Origin: an uncultured Bacilli bacterium
Lineage (GTDB): Bacteria > Bacillota_I > Bacilli_A > RF39 > UBA660
Length of the DNA: 9,619 nt
NCBI GenBank assembly: GCA_947588665.1
Contig: CANPYU010000034.1
Span: 1 to 9,619, forward strand
Reading direction: 5' to 3'
Shown here: positions 1-6,934 of the stretch, piece by piece
Numbering within the stretch: position 1 is the stretch's first letter
Layout of the letters: each line of letters starts with the position of its first letter
Made by a program: the position numbers and the translations under genes
Notes under the pieces: model-generated
Told to the model about the DNA's origin: nothing
Database searches by the model: none
The model's input: the letters and a program-made list of their open reading frames with translations, nothing else

Positions 1-82
1 CCTTGTGTTTCTCTAACACTTCGTCGATACCTACGCGTGTATTGGACTTTCACCAACTAAATATATGCCATGCACGGCGCAC
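1..82 (-). mobile_element. 5' end of a group II intron, truncated by window edge (probably class IIC)
   Basis: Read on the minus strand from base 82, the sequence opens with GTGCGCC, then GCATGG, then GGTGAAAGTCC. This is the conserved 5' end and early domain I of bacterial group II introns (5' consensus GUGYG). A small hairpin follows (GTGTT, loop AGAGA, AACAC) and then CAAGG, resembling the equivalent part of structurally characterised IIC introns as I recall it. The intron runs off the left edge, so the reverse transcriptase/maturase ORF and the catalytic domain V would lie outside the window. The exon junction falls 6 nt (TTTCTT) after the terminator stem of the 105-1505 gene. Insertion just downstream of intrinsic terminators is characteristic of class IIC introns. 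Class assignment is inference; identity as a group II intron is strong. Confidence 0.85.
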
Positions 83-106
83 AAGAAAAGTAACCATAAG
101 GTTACT
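83..106 (-). terminator. Intrinsic terminator of the 105-1505 gene, serving as intron target
   Basis: On the minus strand a perfect 7-bp stem AGTAACC / GGTTACT closes a TTAT loop (89-106) and is followed by TTTCTT (83-88). The left arm overlaps the TAG stop codon of the upstream gene (105-107). The group II intron begins at the next base, so the U-tract is now also the 5' exon end of the intron. Confidence 0.85.
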
Positions 107-1505
107 ATGCATTAAATAAATCCGTTAAATTAAATTTCTTTGCTATATCTAATAAATTTTTATATAACTCTGCCATATCACTTTCACTTAAATCTTCATA
201 ATAAACTGTATTTTCATCATCAATTTCTGGTAACTTATTATTATCAATACTAATACTACCTGATAATGCTAAATCATAATTTTCATTATCTACTTTACCA
301 TTTATTATAAACTCAAACTTGCCAGAATATTTTGACTTACTATATTTTTGACTATTAAGATTCAAATAACCTTCTGCTACTAATCCTTCAACATCTATAT
401 CAAAACCAAAACTTTGCTTCTCTTCATCCTTTCCTATTTTAAATTTCATTTTATCAGTTTCATTTACTAATTCTACTAATATATCATCTTTTTCTTCTAT
501 CACTGAAATCTTTAAATCTTCACTTTCATCTGCAATATTTAATTTGAATAAATTATCTACTACTTCATATTTAACAAAACTAATTTCATCTACAATAAGT
601 TCTGCTGCTACCACATCATTCAACATATTAACATAAAGTACTACTTCTAAGTTAGCATATTCTATATTATCTAAATCTCCAGTTAAATTTTCTTTTATGT
701 CCTCTTTACTAATTCCAAGAATCTTTCCTAAAGCATCTAGTAACTCTTCATCTTTTTTTATTTCACTTATCACGTATTTTACCGTTCTTTTCATATTTTC
801 TTCATCTAAAATATAAGTTACTTTCTTTACTTTTTGTTCTTTATTTCCTAATTTTATTTTAGTATTTTCTATTTTAAACTTATCTTTATCCAAAGAATTA
901 ATAATAATGTTTTTACTCTTACTAAGTACTGTATCTATTGTTTTAACATCATAACTAACATTATTAATTTCTTCTAAATTAATACTATTAAAAATATCTA
1001 CTTCACCAAAATTTATAGTTTTATTTAACAACTCATCACTTTTTAATAATAATTTCTTATTTGCTAAAGTTAACAATAATTTAACAATCGGATTATTATC
1101 ATCACTTATTCCTAAATTAACTGCTCCCTTTTTATTTTTATAATCCAATCCTAATTGTAATTCATAATTAAGATTATTTAAAAGCTTTAACTCCTCCATT
1201 CCCGTATTTAACCTAGCTTGAGCTCTAATATTAACTGGTTCATTTAATATATCAATATTTAATGATTTCTTTTCACTTTCCTCTAAAACCCTACTTACTT
1301 TTTTATAAATATTATTAATTGTATCTTTATATATTCCATAAGGATTAGAATTTAACTTACTATAACCAATAAATAAACCTATCGCCAGGGCAACAACAAA
1401 AAGTAATCCCCCTACTATAAACTTCCATTTTCTTTTCTTATTCAAATTTGGACTAACACTTTCATAAACCTTAGCTTCCCCTTCCATATTTAAATTTTCA
1501 TTCAT
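105..1505 (-). CDS. Membrane-anchored extracytoplasmic protein of unknown function
   Basis: A 466-residue protein I do not recognise by name. Residues 1-27 are cytoplasmic in character and end in a basic KKRK cluster (23-26). One hydrophobic segment follows (about 28-47, WKFIVGGLLFVVALAIGLFI). The remaining ~420 residues are hydrophilic, rich in Lys, Asp, Glu and Asn, with no cysteine. This fits a single-pass anchor with an outside domain. Alternating short hydrophobic/charged stretches such as YANLEVVLYVNML and KFEFIINGKV suggest beta strands, as in large lipoprotein-like sheet domains. No catalytic motif, LPXTG or lipobox is visible. The start has an upstream AGAGAGGTG about 8 nt before ATG. 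It lies 93 nt downstream of recO in the same direction and probably shares its transcript; no good promoter is seen in 1506-1598. The stop codon is embedded in the terminator hairpin. Confidence 0.85.
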   Translation of the reverse strand: MNENLNMEGEAKVYESVSPNLNKKRKWKFIVGGLLFVVALAIGLFIGYSKLNSNPYGIYKDTINNIYKKVSRVLEESEKKSLNIDILNEPVNIRAQARLNTGMEELKLLNNLNYELQLGLDYKNKKGAVNLGISDDNNPIVKLLLTLANKKLLLKSDELLNKTINFGEVDIFNSINLEEINNVSYDVKTIDTVLSKSKNIIINSLDKDKFKIENTKIKLGNKEQKVKKVTYILDEENMKRTVKYVISEIKKDEELLDALGKILGISKEDIKENLTGDLDNIEYANLEVVLYVNMLNDVVAAELIVDEISFVKYEVVDNLFKLNIADESEDLKISVIEEKDDILVELVNETDKMKFKIGKDEEKQSFGFDIDVEGLVAEGYLNLNSQKYSKSKYSGKFEFIINGKVDNENYDLALSGSISIDNNKLPEIDDENTVYYEDLSESDMAELYKNLLDIAKKFNLTDLFNA

Positions 1506-1598
1506 AACTCGAACACCTCTCTTAATTATATTACTATTTTATCAAAAAAAACTATTTTTGCCTACATTTTTTCATCTATTTTCTCCATATTTCGACAT

Positions 1599-2318
1599 TT
1601 ACAAAAGCTTCTTTAAAAAATTTTTTGATTTTAAATATAATCCTGTATATCTATCATAATAAGTATTCAAAAATTGATTAATCTGATCTCTAACTTTATC
1701 GCTAATTTTAAGCTTAGTTATACTTTTAATATCTACATAATAATACATTCTAAGTAACTCAATCGTTTTTGGTTCCACAATAAATTCATTTTGATAACAT
1801 TTACTACAAATATACCCCCCTTTATCTCCATCAATTGTAAGGATATTTGTTTTAGCCCCACAAGAAACACAACTATCTAAATTAAGCCCCACTCCCAAAT
1901 AATCCAAATATTTAATCTCCATAATATTACACATAATTAAAGGATCTAATCCTGCTTCTATTTTAAGTATTGTTGTAATATAATTATCATATAAATCTTC
2001 TTCAGTCTGTTTAATAATTTGTTCTGTAAGTTCAGTAAAATAATTTAAATAACTAAGTAAAACAATATCATTTTTAATATTATTTAAAGCATCAATTACA
2101 TCTACACTTATCAAATTAGATAATCTATTTTCTTTATAATACACATTAAATTTTCCATAAGTAAATTTTAAAGTTGTCGCCCTAAATGGACTTTTTAAAG
2201 CTTTAGCCCCCTTACATATAATTCCAATTATTCCCTCACATGTAAATAAATGAATTATTTTAGATGTCTCTTTATAAGGAATTTCTCTAACAATTACTCC
2301 TTCAAACTCTCTAATCAT
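1599..2318 (-). CDS. recO: DNA repair protein RecO
   Basis: RecO, 239 residues, the usual length for Gram-positive RecO (about 240-255). It binds single-stranded DNA and SSB and, with RecR, helps load RecA during recombinational repair in the cytoplasm. The N-terminal OB-fold part is recognisable from EGVIVREIPYKETSKIIHLFT (residues 6-26) and the small basic segment GAKALKSPFRATT (37-49). A helical middle follows. A zinc-finger-like pair CVSC (150-153) and CSKC (171-174) matches the Cys4 site of many RecO proteins. The strong Shine-Dalgarno AGGGGAGGG precedes ATG. In Bacillus recO directly follows era-yqzL on one transcript; here a plus-strand gene and a terminator separate them, so recO must have its own promoter or rely on read-through. 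I could not find a convincing one. Confidence 0.96.
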   Translation of the reverse strand: MIREFEGVIVREIPYKETSKIIHLFTCEGIIGIICKGAKALKSPFRATTLKFTYGKFNVYYKENRLSNLISVDVIDALNNIKNDIVLLSYLNYFTELTEQIIKQTEEDLYDNYITTILKIEAGLDPLIMCNIMEIKYLDYLGVGLNLDSCVSCGAKTNILTIDGDKGGYICSKCYQNEFIVEPKTIELLRMYYYVDIKSITKLKISDKVRDQINQFLNTYYDRYTGLYLKSKNFLKKLL

Positions 2319-2372
2319 TTATATCCCTCCCCTTAATTATAACAAATACCCTTAATTTTAAAAAGATATAAA

Positions 2373-2401
2373 TTGACAAAAATACTTTAAACTTTTATAA
2401 T
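2373..2401 (+). promoter_or_regulatory. Near-consensus sigma-A promoter for the 2423-3238 gene
   Basis: TTGACA (2373-2378), a 17-nt spacer, and TATAAT (2396-2401): both hexamers match consensus exactly. An AAAAAGGAG Shine-Dalgarno ends at 2415, 7 nt before the ATG at 2423. The predicted transcription start near 2408 leaves a very short leader, with the start falling at the edge of the ribosome-binding site. Confidence 0.85.
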
Positions 2402-2422
2402 ACTTAAAAAAGGAGAATAACA

Positions 2423-3238
2423 ATGAATAAAACCCTAAAAGATATAACTCTAATTGATTATCTTAACAAATATCCTAATTCCCAAAATAAATCCCATATT
2501 ATTTTAATAAATGAAAAAATTACCAATGTTGCTGAATTAATTACTTATTTAAAAAACAACCCTGAAAATTATACTCCCGAATTTAAAAAAATTATTAAAA
2601 ATGCCTTAATTACTTTAGATGAGATAAATCATTTAGAAAATAATAATAAAATATATAATATTATCCCTCAAATATATACTCCTGAATTTTTAGCATTTCA
2701 AAAATCATGTGATAAAACAACTCTAGCTAACGCCTTACCTATGTTTTCACTTTTTTCAACTGACTATTTATCTATAGAACTAAAAGATTATAATATTTAT
2801 TTAATTAAATATTTATTAAACCATTATAATTTTAAAGGAGAAAATGCTCTTGTTGCCAGCCTAAAAAGTCTTGGCCCCAAAAAACTTTTAAAATTACTAG
2901 AATCTCTAAATTTTTACCAAGATCAAGTATTAAGATTATATAAAGAAAACAACATAATAAATAATCCCATTTTCTTTCATAATAGACAAGAAAAACTAAA
3001 AATTATTAATACTGAAATAACTAATATTGTTAATTATTTATTTAATTACGACAATTTTATTTGGGGATCTTTATCTATGCGGCAAAAAGATGATATTTAT
3101 AACGCTATTAGTCGCCATAAAAACACTACCCACAAAGCTCTTGCAAACTTAATTAAAATTCTAACTGATTATACCACTTTAACAGAATTAAATACCAAAA
3201 CTCCCCAGTGTTTAAATCGCTTTATTAAAAAAAATTAA
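2423..3238 (+). CDS. Hypothetical cytoplasmic protein inserted between yqzL and recO
   Basis: A 271-residue protein that I do not recognise. It has no signal peptide and no membrane segment. Composition is dominated by Asn, Lys, Ile, Leu and Tyr, and the predicted character is mainly helical. A short motif occurs twice, YTPEF at residues 50-54 (NYTPEFKKI) and 85-89 (IYTPEFLAF), 35 residues apart, hinting at a degenerate internal repeat. Only two cysteines (96, 263) are present, with no zinc-finger spacing and no P-loop or HTH signature. It is the only plus-strand gene among the housekeeping genes, with its own exact-consensus promoter and strong RBS, so it is probably well expressed. The opposite strand and its position inside a normally contiguous operon suggest later insertion. 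The A-rich 3' end runs into a hairpin shared with convergent yqzL. The reading frame is intact and credible; function is unknown. Confidence 0.8.
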   Translation: MNKTLKDITLIDYLNKYPNSQNKSHIILINEKITNVAELITYLKNNPENYTPEFKKIIKNALITLDEINHLENNNKIYNIIPQIYTPEFLAFQKSCDKTTLANALPMFSLFSTDYLSIELKDYNIYLIKYLLNHYNFKGENALVASLKSLGPKKLLKLLESLNFYQDQVLRLYKENNIINNPIFFHNRQEKLKIINTEITNIVNYLFNYDNFIWGSLSMRQKDDIYNAISRHKNTTHKALANLIKILTDYTTLTELNTKTPQCLNRFIKKN

Positions 3239-3260
3239 AAAAGCCTATTTTTCGGCTCTT
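3231..3260 (-). terminator. Terminator after yqzL, possibly bidirectional
   Basis: On the minus strand AAGAGCC pairs with GGCTTTT (3254-3260 with 3239-3245, one G-U wobble) around the loop GAAAAATA. It is followed by T runs broken by AA. The yqzL stop codon TAG (3245-3247) lies at the loop/stem edge, so the hairpin overlaps the gene's last codons. The plus-strand gene ends just before it (3238) and may use the same hairpin, though the T-rich tail is weaker in that direction. Confidence 0.65.
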
Positions 3261-3337
3261 TCTATTTCTTTATAAAGGAGGTAATCTTCAACTTTTCCAC
3301 TTTTCTTAAATTTATTCCATGCTTCCTTTTTATTCAT
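3245..3337 (-). CDS. yqzL: YqzL-family small protein (30 aa)
   Basis: A 30-residue ORF translated as MNKKEAWNKFKKSG then KVEDYLLYKEIERAEK. The pattern W..F...G....YLLYKE.E matches the core of the small YqzL family, which in Bacillus lies between era and recO. The position here, 61 nt downstream of era on the same strand, is exactly that of yqzL. AAAGGTG lies about 8 nt before the ATG and is a plausible ribosome-binding site. Bacillus YqzL is longer (roughly 45-50 residues by my recollection); this one stops soon after the conserved core and its stop sits in a terminator hairpin, so the C-terminal tail is missing or was never present. The function of the family is unknown to me. The assignment rests on the motif plus synteny. 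Confidence 0.8.
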   Translation of the reverse strand: MNKKEAWNKFKKSGKVEDYLLYKEIERAEK

Positions 3338-3398
3338 TCTTTATCACCTTTCTACTTTAATTATGTGCCTCCTCTAAAACTTTTATTCAAAAATTAAA

Positions 3399-4280
3399 TT
3401 AAAAATCTAAAAACCCTAATTCTTTAATATACTTTTCTTTATCTTTCCAATTTTTAACAGTTTTAACATATAATTCTAAATATACTTTTTTATTATACAT
3501 TTTTTGTAATTCTAATCTTGATGCAATACCTACTTGTTTTAAAGTATCCCCCTTTTTCCCTATAATAATTTTTTTAATAGAATCTCTATCAACAATAATA
3601 TCTACTCCAATACTAATAACATCCTTTTTTTCTTCTACATAAACCGTATAACAAGTAAGACTATGTGGTATTTCTTCTGTCATTACATCAAATAATTTTT
3701 CTCTGACAATTTCACTAATCATAAAATAAGGACTATTACTAGTTTTAATATTAGGATCAAAATATCTAATTTCATCTTTTAAATAAGTTTTAATTACTTC
3801 AATTAAATGAGTAACATTATCTTTAGTTAAAGCCGAAACTGGCACAATTTCTGCGAAAGGATATAAATCTTTATATTCATTTATACTATACATTATATCG
3901 GCATTTGTAAGCTTATCTATTTTATTTAAAACCAAAATAACAGGAGCATTAGTTTTTCTTAACACTTCCATAATAAACTTATCACCTTTACCTAAACCTG
4001 CTGCCGCATCAACAACAAAAAGTAAACAATCTATATCTTTAACTAAAGACATCGCCTGTTTATTTGTTATCTTTCCAAGTTTATTAATCGGTCTAATAAT
4101 TCCCGGTGTATCCATAAAAACAATTTGATAATCTTCTTCATTATATATACCCTGAATTATATTTCGAGTAGTTCCTGCTACTTTTGAAGTTATTGCTACT
4201 TTTGAATTAATAATTGAATTAAGTAAAGTTGACTTCCCTACATTAGGTCGCCCAATTAAACTTACAAATCCACTTCTCAT
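3399..4280 (-). CDS. era: GTPase Era, ribosome assembly factor
   Basis: Era, 293 residues, normal family length. It is a cytoplasmic, membrane-associated GTPase that binds the 3' end of 16S rRNA and is needed for 30S maturation. The G domain is complete: G1 GRPNVGKST (10-18), switch I Thr near 37-38 (AGTTRN), G3 DTPG (57-60), G4 NKID (119-122), G5 SAL (149-151). The linker has EIVREK (190-195) followed by EEIPHS (202-207), typical of Era. The C-terminal KH domain carries GKKG (241-244), and the tail VKNWKDKEKYIKELGF is also typical. AAAGGAGT lies 6 nt before the ATG. The gene follows dgkA by 13 nt. In Bacillus cdd lies between dgkA and era; it is absent here. Confidence 0.98.
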   Translation of the reverse strand: MRSGFVSLIGRPNVGKSTLLNSIINSKVAITSKVAGTTRNIIQGIYNEEDYQIVFMDTPGIIRPINKLGKITNKQAMSLVKDIDCLLFVVDAAAGLGKGDKFIMEVLRKTNAPVILVLNKIDKLTNADIMYSINEYKDLYPFAEIVPVSALTKDNVTHLIEVIKTYLKDEIRYFDPNIKTSNSPYFMISEIVREKLFDVMTEEIPHSLTCYTVYVEEKKDVISIGVDIIVDRDSIKKIIIGKKGDTLKQVGIASRLELQKMYNKKVYLELYVKTVKNWKDKEKYIKELGFLDF

Positions 4281-4293
4281 TTCTTACTCCTTT

Positions 4294-4740
4294 CTATAAT
4301 AAATTAAAGATATCTCTTAAATAAGGCCCAAACACAAATAAACTAATAACTATTGATACTATTGACATCACAAAAGATGCTGCTGACCCACAATCTTTCG
4401 CTATTTTAGCTAAAGGATGAATTTCACTTGTTGTTAAATCTACTGCCGCCTCAATCGCAGTATTAATAAGCTCTAATGCTAAAATACTACCTAAAGCAAT
4501 AAATATAATTGCCCATTCTGATAATTTAATACGAAAAATAATTCCCATCACAATCGACAATATAGTGGCAAATCCATGAATCCATAAACTTTGTTCATAT
4601 CTATATGCATAATATAAACCATCTAAAGAATATTTAATACTCTTTAAAAATCTTTTATAACCATATACTTTAACACTATCACGATTAAATTTTAATCTTT
4701 CTTCTTTATTTAGTACTTTATCTTGTGATTCCTTCTTCAT
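4294..4740 (-). CDS. dgkA: DgkA-family lipid kinase, probably undecaprenol kinase
   Basis: A small integral-membrane kinase of 148 residues. In Gram-positives this family mainly phosphorylates undecaprenol to recycle the lipid carrier for cell-wall precursors. Three hydrophobic segments lie at about 55-70, 76-95 and 119-138. The active-site signature is ELINTAIEAAVDL (90-102), where the two glutamates (90, 97) correspond to the conserved acidic residues of E. coli DgkA, followed by HPLAKIAKDCGSAA (108-121). Compared with the core fold, which begins near YGYKRFLKSIKYS (26-38), there is a charged N-terminal extension of about 25 residues. The ATG lies inside ybeY (23-nt overlap), with AGGAG 10 nt upstream within the ybeY coding sequence, so the two are likely translationally coupled. 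Confidence 0.95.
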   Translation of the reverse strand: MKKESQDKVLNKEERLKFNRDSVKVYGYKRFLKSIKYSLDGLYYAYRYEQSLWIHGFATILSIVMGIIFRIKLSEWAIIFIALGSILALELINTAIEAAVDLTTSEIHPLAKIAKDCGSAASFVMSIVSIVISLFVFGPYLRDIFNLL

Positions 4741-5158
4741 TTAATATCAACTCCTGTAAAGCAAACATAACCTCTTCATCTTCTTTTTTCATATGATCAT
4801 AGCCAAGTAAATGAAGTAATCCATGAACAGTTAAAAAAGCAAGTTCTCGCTTCTTTGAATGCCCATATTCTTCTGCCTGACTAATCATTCTTGGAATACA
4901 TATATAAATATCTCCCAAAACTCTAATATCATTATACACTAAATCTTGATTATCTTCAAATGCAAATGATATAACATCTGTAACTTTATCTATTCCCCTG
5001 TATTCTCTATTAATTCTTTGTATTTCTTCTTCTGAAACAAACATAAGCGAAAAACAGGCATTTAAAGCATTTTCCTTTTTTAAAGTTCTATTAATAACTT
5101 TATTTAAATACTCATAATTAAATCCTACTGGATAAAGTTCATTAATCTCATAATTCAT
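4718..5158 (-). CDS. ybeY: Endoribonuclease YbeY (rRNA maturation factor)
   Basis: YbeY, 146 residues, close to the usual length (about 150-160). This zinc-dependent single-strand endoribonuclease takes part in 16S rRNA 3' end processing and 70S quality control. The metal site HGLLHLLGYDH (112-122) contains the family motif H-x3-H-x5-H, with histidines 112, 116 and 122. Upstream is the conserved strand KVTDVISFAFE (58-68) and GDIYICIP (82-89). The start codon overlaps the stop codon of the upstream VanZ gene as TAATG, and the 3' end overlaps dgkA by 23 nt. Both joins point to tight operon coupling. In Bacillus the gene upstream of ybeY is phoH, which is not present here. Confidence 0.97.
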   Translation of the reverse strand: MNYEINELYPVGFNYEYLNKVINRTLKKENALNACFSLMFVSEEEIQRINREYRGIDKVTDVISFAFEDNQDLVYNDIRVLGDIYICIPRMISQAEEYGHSKKRELAFLTVHGLLHLLGYDHMKKEDEEVMFALQELILNEEGITR

Positions 5159-5772
5159 TAGCCAATCTTAACCCCCATTCGCCCCAATAAAAATAATATC
5201 ATAAATATTAAAATAATAAAACACAAAACATTATAAATTAAATCTTTTCCAAATATTCCTGGCAAATACTTCTTTATCGCATTTAATGCAACATATAGTA
5301 AAAAACCACTTATGGCCCCTAATGCATTAAGTAATATATCATCAACATCAAAACTTCTTCCAATACAAAGCTGTACAAACTCCACCGTTGCACTAGATAT
5401 TACACTTACAATTAAAATAGGAAGTATTCTATTAGGTTTAATATATGTAGAAATAAAATACCCAAAAGGAATAAATAAAACAATATTACCAACTACATTA
5501 AAATAAAAAGCATCAGTACCTATTCTATATCTAAATATTTCTGTAAATGGTACTAAATTATAGCCACTTATAGATGTATTAAGTTCTGTTCTCGTAAGTA
5601 ATTCATATAACAAAAATACATATATAATAAACAACAAATTTGAAAATTCTTTATAAAAAACAAATCTTTCATTATTTGATCTAATCGCTGCAATTCTAAC
5701 CGCCGCAATAATTACTAAAAATATTGTAAGCATTGGCCACATTTTATCAACTGACTGTGTTATTATTGCCAT
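5158..5772 (-). CDS. VanZ-family membrane protein
   Basis: VanZ-like integral membrane protein of about 204 residues. VanZ of the vancomycin cluster raises teicoplanin resistance, but most chromosomal members have no known function. Family features, numbered from this start: NLVPFTEIFRY (72-82), NVVGNIVLFIPFGYF (92-106), EFVQ (131-134) and FDVDDILLNALGAISG (141-156), where the charged and polar residues sit between membrane helices. About five to six hydrophobic segments are present, including a C-terminal one after the VanZ core. The start is uncertain: GTG at 5796, ATG at 5772 or ATG at 5742 are possible and none has a good Shine-Dalgarno. I chose 5772 because it keeps the short segment before MWPML that I recall in relatives. 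The 5742 ATG would re-initiate right after the yqfD stop. The gene occupies the place phoH has in Bacillus. Confidence 0.9.
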   Translation of the reverse strand: MAIITQSVDKMWPMLTIFLVIIAAVRIAAIRSNNERFVFYKEFSNLLFIIYVFLLYELLTRTELNTSISGYNLVPFTEIFRYRIGTDAFYFNVVGNIVLFIPFGYFISTYIKPNRILPILIVSVISSATVEFVQLCIGRSFDVDDILLNALGAISGFLLYVALNAIKKYLPGIFGKDLIYNVLCFIILIFMILFLLGRMGVKIG

Positions 5773-6934
5773 TATCCGTTCTATCACTAGTATCACTGTC
5801 CATTTCTTTAGTATAAGGTTTCGTTACCCCAATTTGTTCTTCTACTGCAACGAACATCTCTATATCTAAAGTATCATTATTTACACTTTTTTTCAATACT
5901 TTTTCTTTAATTATTTTTGGAGTTTGCGCTTCTTTAACGGATAATTTCTCTTCTACTAAATCTTTAACTTTTTGAACACCCACATCTATACTATACCTTT
6001 TATTCGTTTTAATTACTTCATATTCCTTTTGTAAATAAAACTGATAACCCAATAACTGAAATAAATATTTATTCTCAATTTCTTTATCTTTAACTCGTGA
6101 TTTCAAAATAACATACTCTTGATTACTATCTTTAACCATCAAATTATAACGCATTTTCCCTGTTTTTTCTTCTGAAACATAATCTAACGGTAAACTTACT
6201 TTAACATTATACCATACTTCCGCATACACTTCACCTTTAGCACAAACATCATTTTTTACTTCATCATTAAGTTTAACTTCTCCACTAATTAAAATATCCC
6301 CTTTTTGAGCAAAATCATTAACTCCAACAATCGCAACACCTCTTTCTGTTAAAACATGGGTAATAACCCCAGAAGTATTTGCTACAATATGACATAAGCC
6401 CTTTTCTTCTTTCTCTTCATTTATTATTCTTTCTTCAACTCGAATATTAACAACCATCCCATCAACATCAATCTCTAACCATTCTATTCTATCTTTATGC
6501 TTATCTTTAATTTTATTAATAATCTCTTCATATTCATCATAACTCTTTTTAAAACTCATTGGAATAACTCCATATTCTTTTAAATCTTCATATATTAATT
6601 CCCTAAGATCTTTATCTTGATGCACAACATTAACTTTAACAGTAACATTAGATAAAACAAGAAAAATAATACACGCAAAAACTACACTTACAATAAAAAG
6701 CATATTTTTTCTTAACTCTTTTCTTAATTTATATATTCCTAACTCATCAATAACTTCAAACTTATAACTAATTAAATATTTCTTAATTTTTTTAATATCG
6801 TTACTTAATATATCAAAATATAAATAATCTTTTTCATACAAAATATTTTTAATATCTACATTTATTTTATTTAATTTTAACAAAATATTAGTCTTACTAT
6901 TAGTTTTAATTCTTCCTCTTACATAATGTCTCAT
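5747..6934 (-). CDS. yqfD: Sporulation-associated protein YqfD
   Basis: A 395-residue protein, about the length of Bacillus YqfD. The N-terminal cytoplasmic part (1-75) is followed by one membrane segment near 78-95 (NMLFIVSVVFACIIFLVL) and a large extracytoplasmic domain. Family hallmarks include the strand pattern WLEIDVDGMVVNIRVEERI (151-169) and GLCHIVANTSGVITHVLTERGVAIVGVNDFAQKGDILISGE, in which the spaced G and V positions resemble a barrel-sandwich fold. In Bacillus yqfD is a mother-cell sporulation gene under sigma-E; its biochemical role is not established. The acidic/Asn-rich C-terminal tail (DSDTSDRTDNGNNNTVS) overlaps the likely start of the VanZ gene. It begins in a 4-nt ATGA overlap with yqfC and ends in TGA, which shows UGA is a stop here. 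Confidence 0.93.
   Translation of the reverse strand: MRHYVRGRIKTNSKTNILLKLNKINVDIKNILYEKDYLYFDILSNDIKKIKKYLISYKFEVIDELGIYKLRKELRKNMLFIVSVVFACIIFLVLSNVTVKVNVVHQDKDLRELIYEDLKEYGVIPMSFKKSYDEYEEIINKIKDKHKDRIEWLEIDVDGMVVNIRVEERIINEEKEEKGLCHIVANTSGVITHVLTERGVAIVGVNDFAQKGDILISGEVKLNDEVKNDVCAKGEVYAEVWYNVKVSLPLDYVSEEKTGKMRYNLMVKDSNQEYVILKSRVKDKEIENKYLFQLLGYQFYLQKEYEVIKTNKRYSIDVGVQKVKDLVEEKLSVKEAQTPKIIKEKVLKKSVNNDTLDIEMFVAVEEQIGVTKPYTKEMDSDTSDRTDNGNNNTVS

Noticed and set aside
1525..1530. TATAAT on the minus strand as promoter of the 105-1505 gene.
   Set aside because: Transcription would begin in the Shine-Dalgarno and the -35 position is a T run, so chance in AT-rich DNA is more likely.
2336..2341. 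TATAAT on the minus strand as the recO -10 element.
   Set aside because: The start would fall inside the ribosome-binding site of recO, and no -35 is present at 16-18 nt.
5312..5506. Open frame of 64 codons on the plus strand.
   Set aside because: It lies entirely antisense to the VanZ gene, has no ribosome-binding site and its product resembles no protein.
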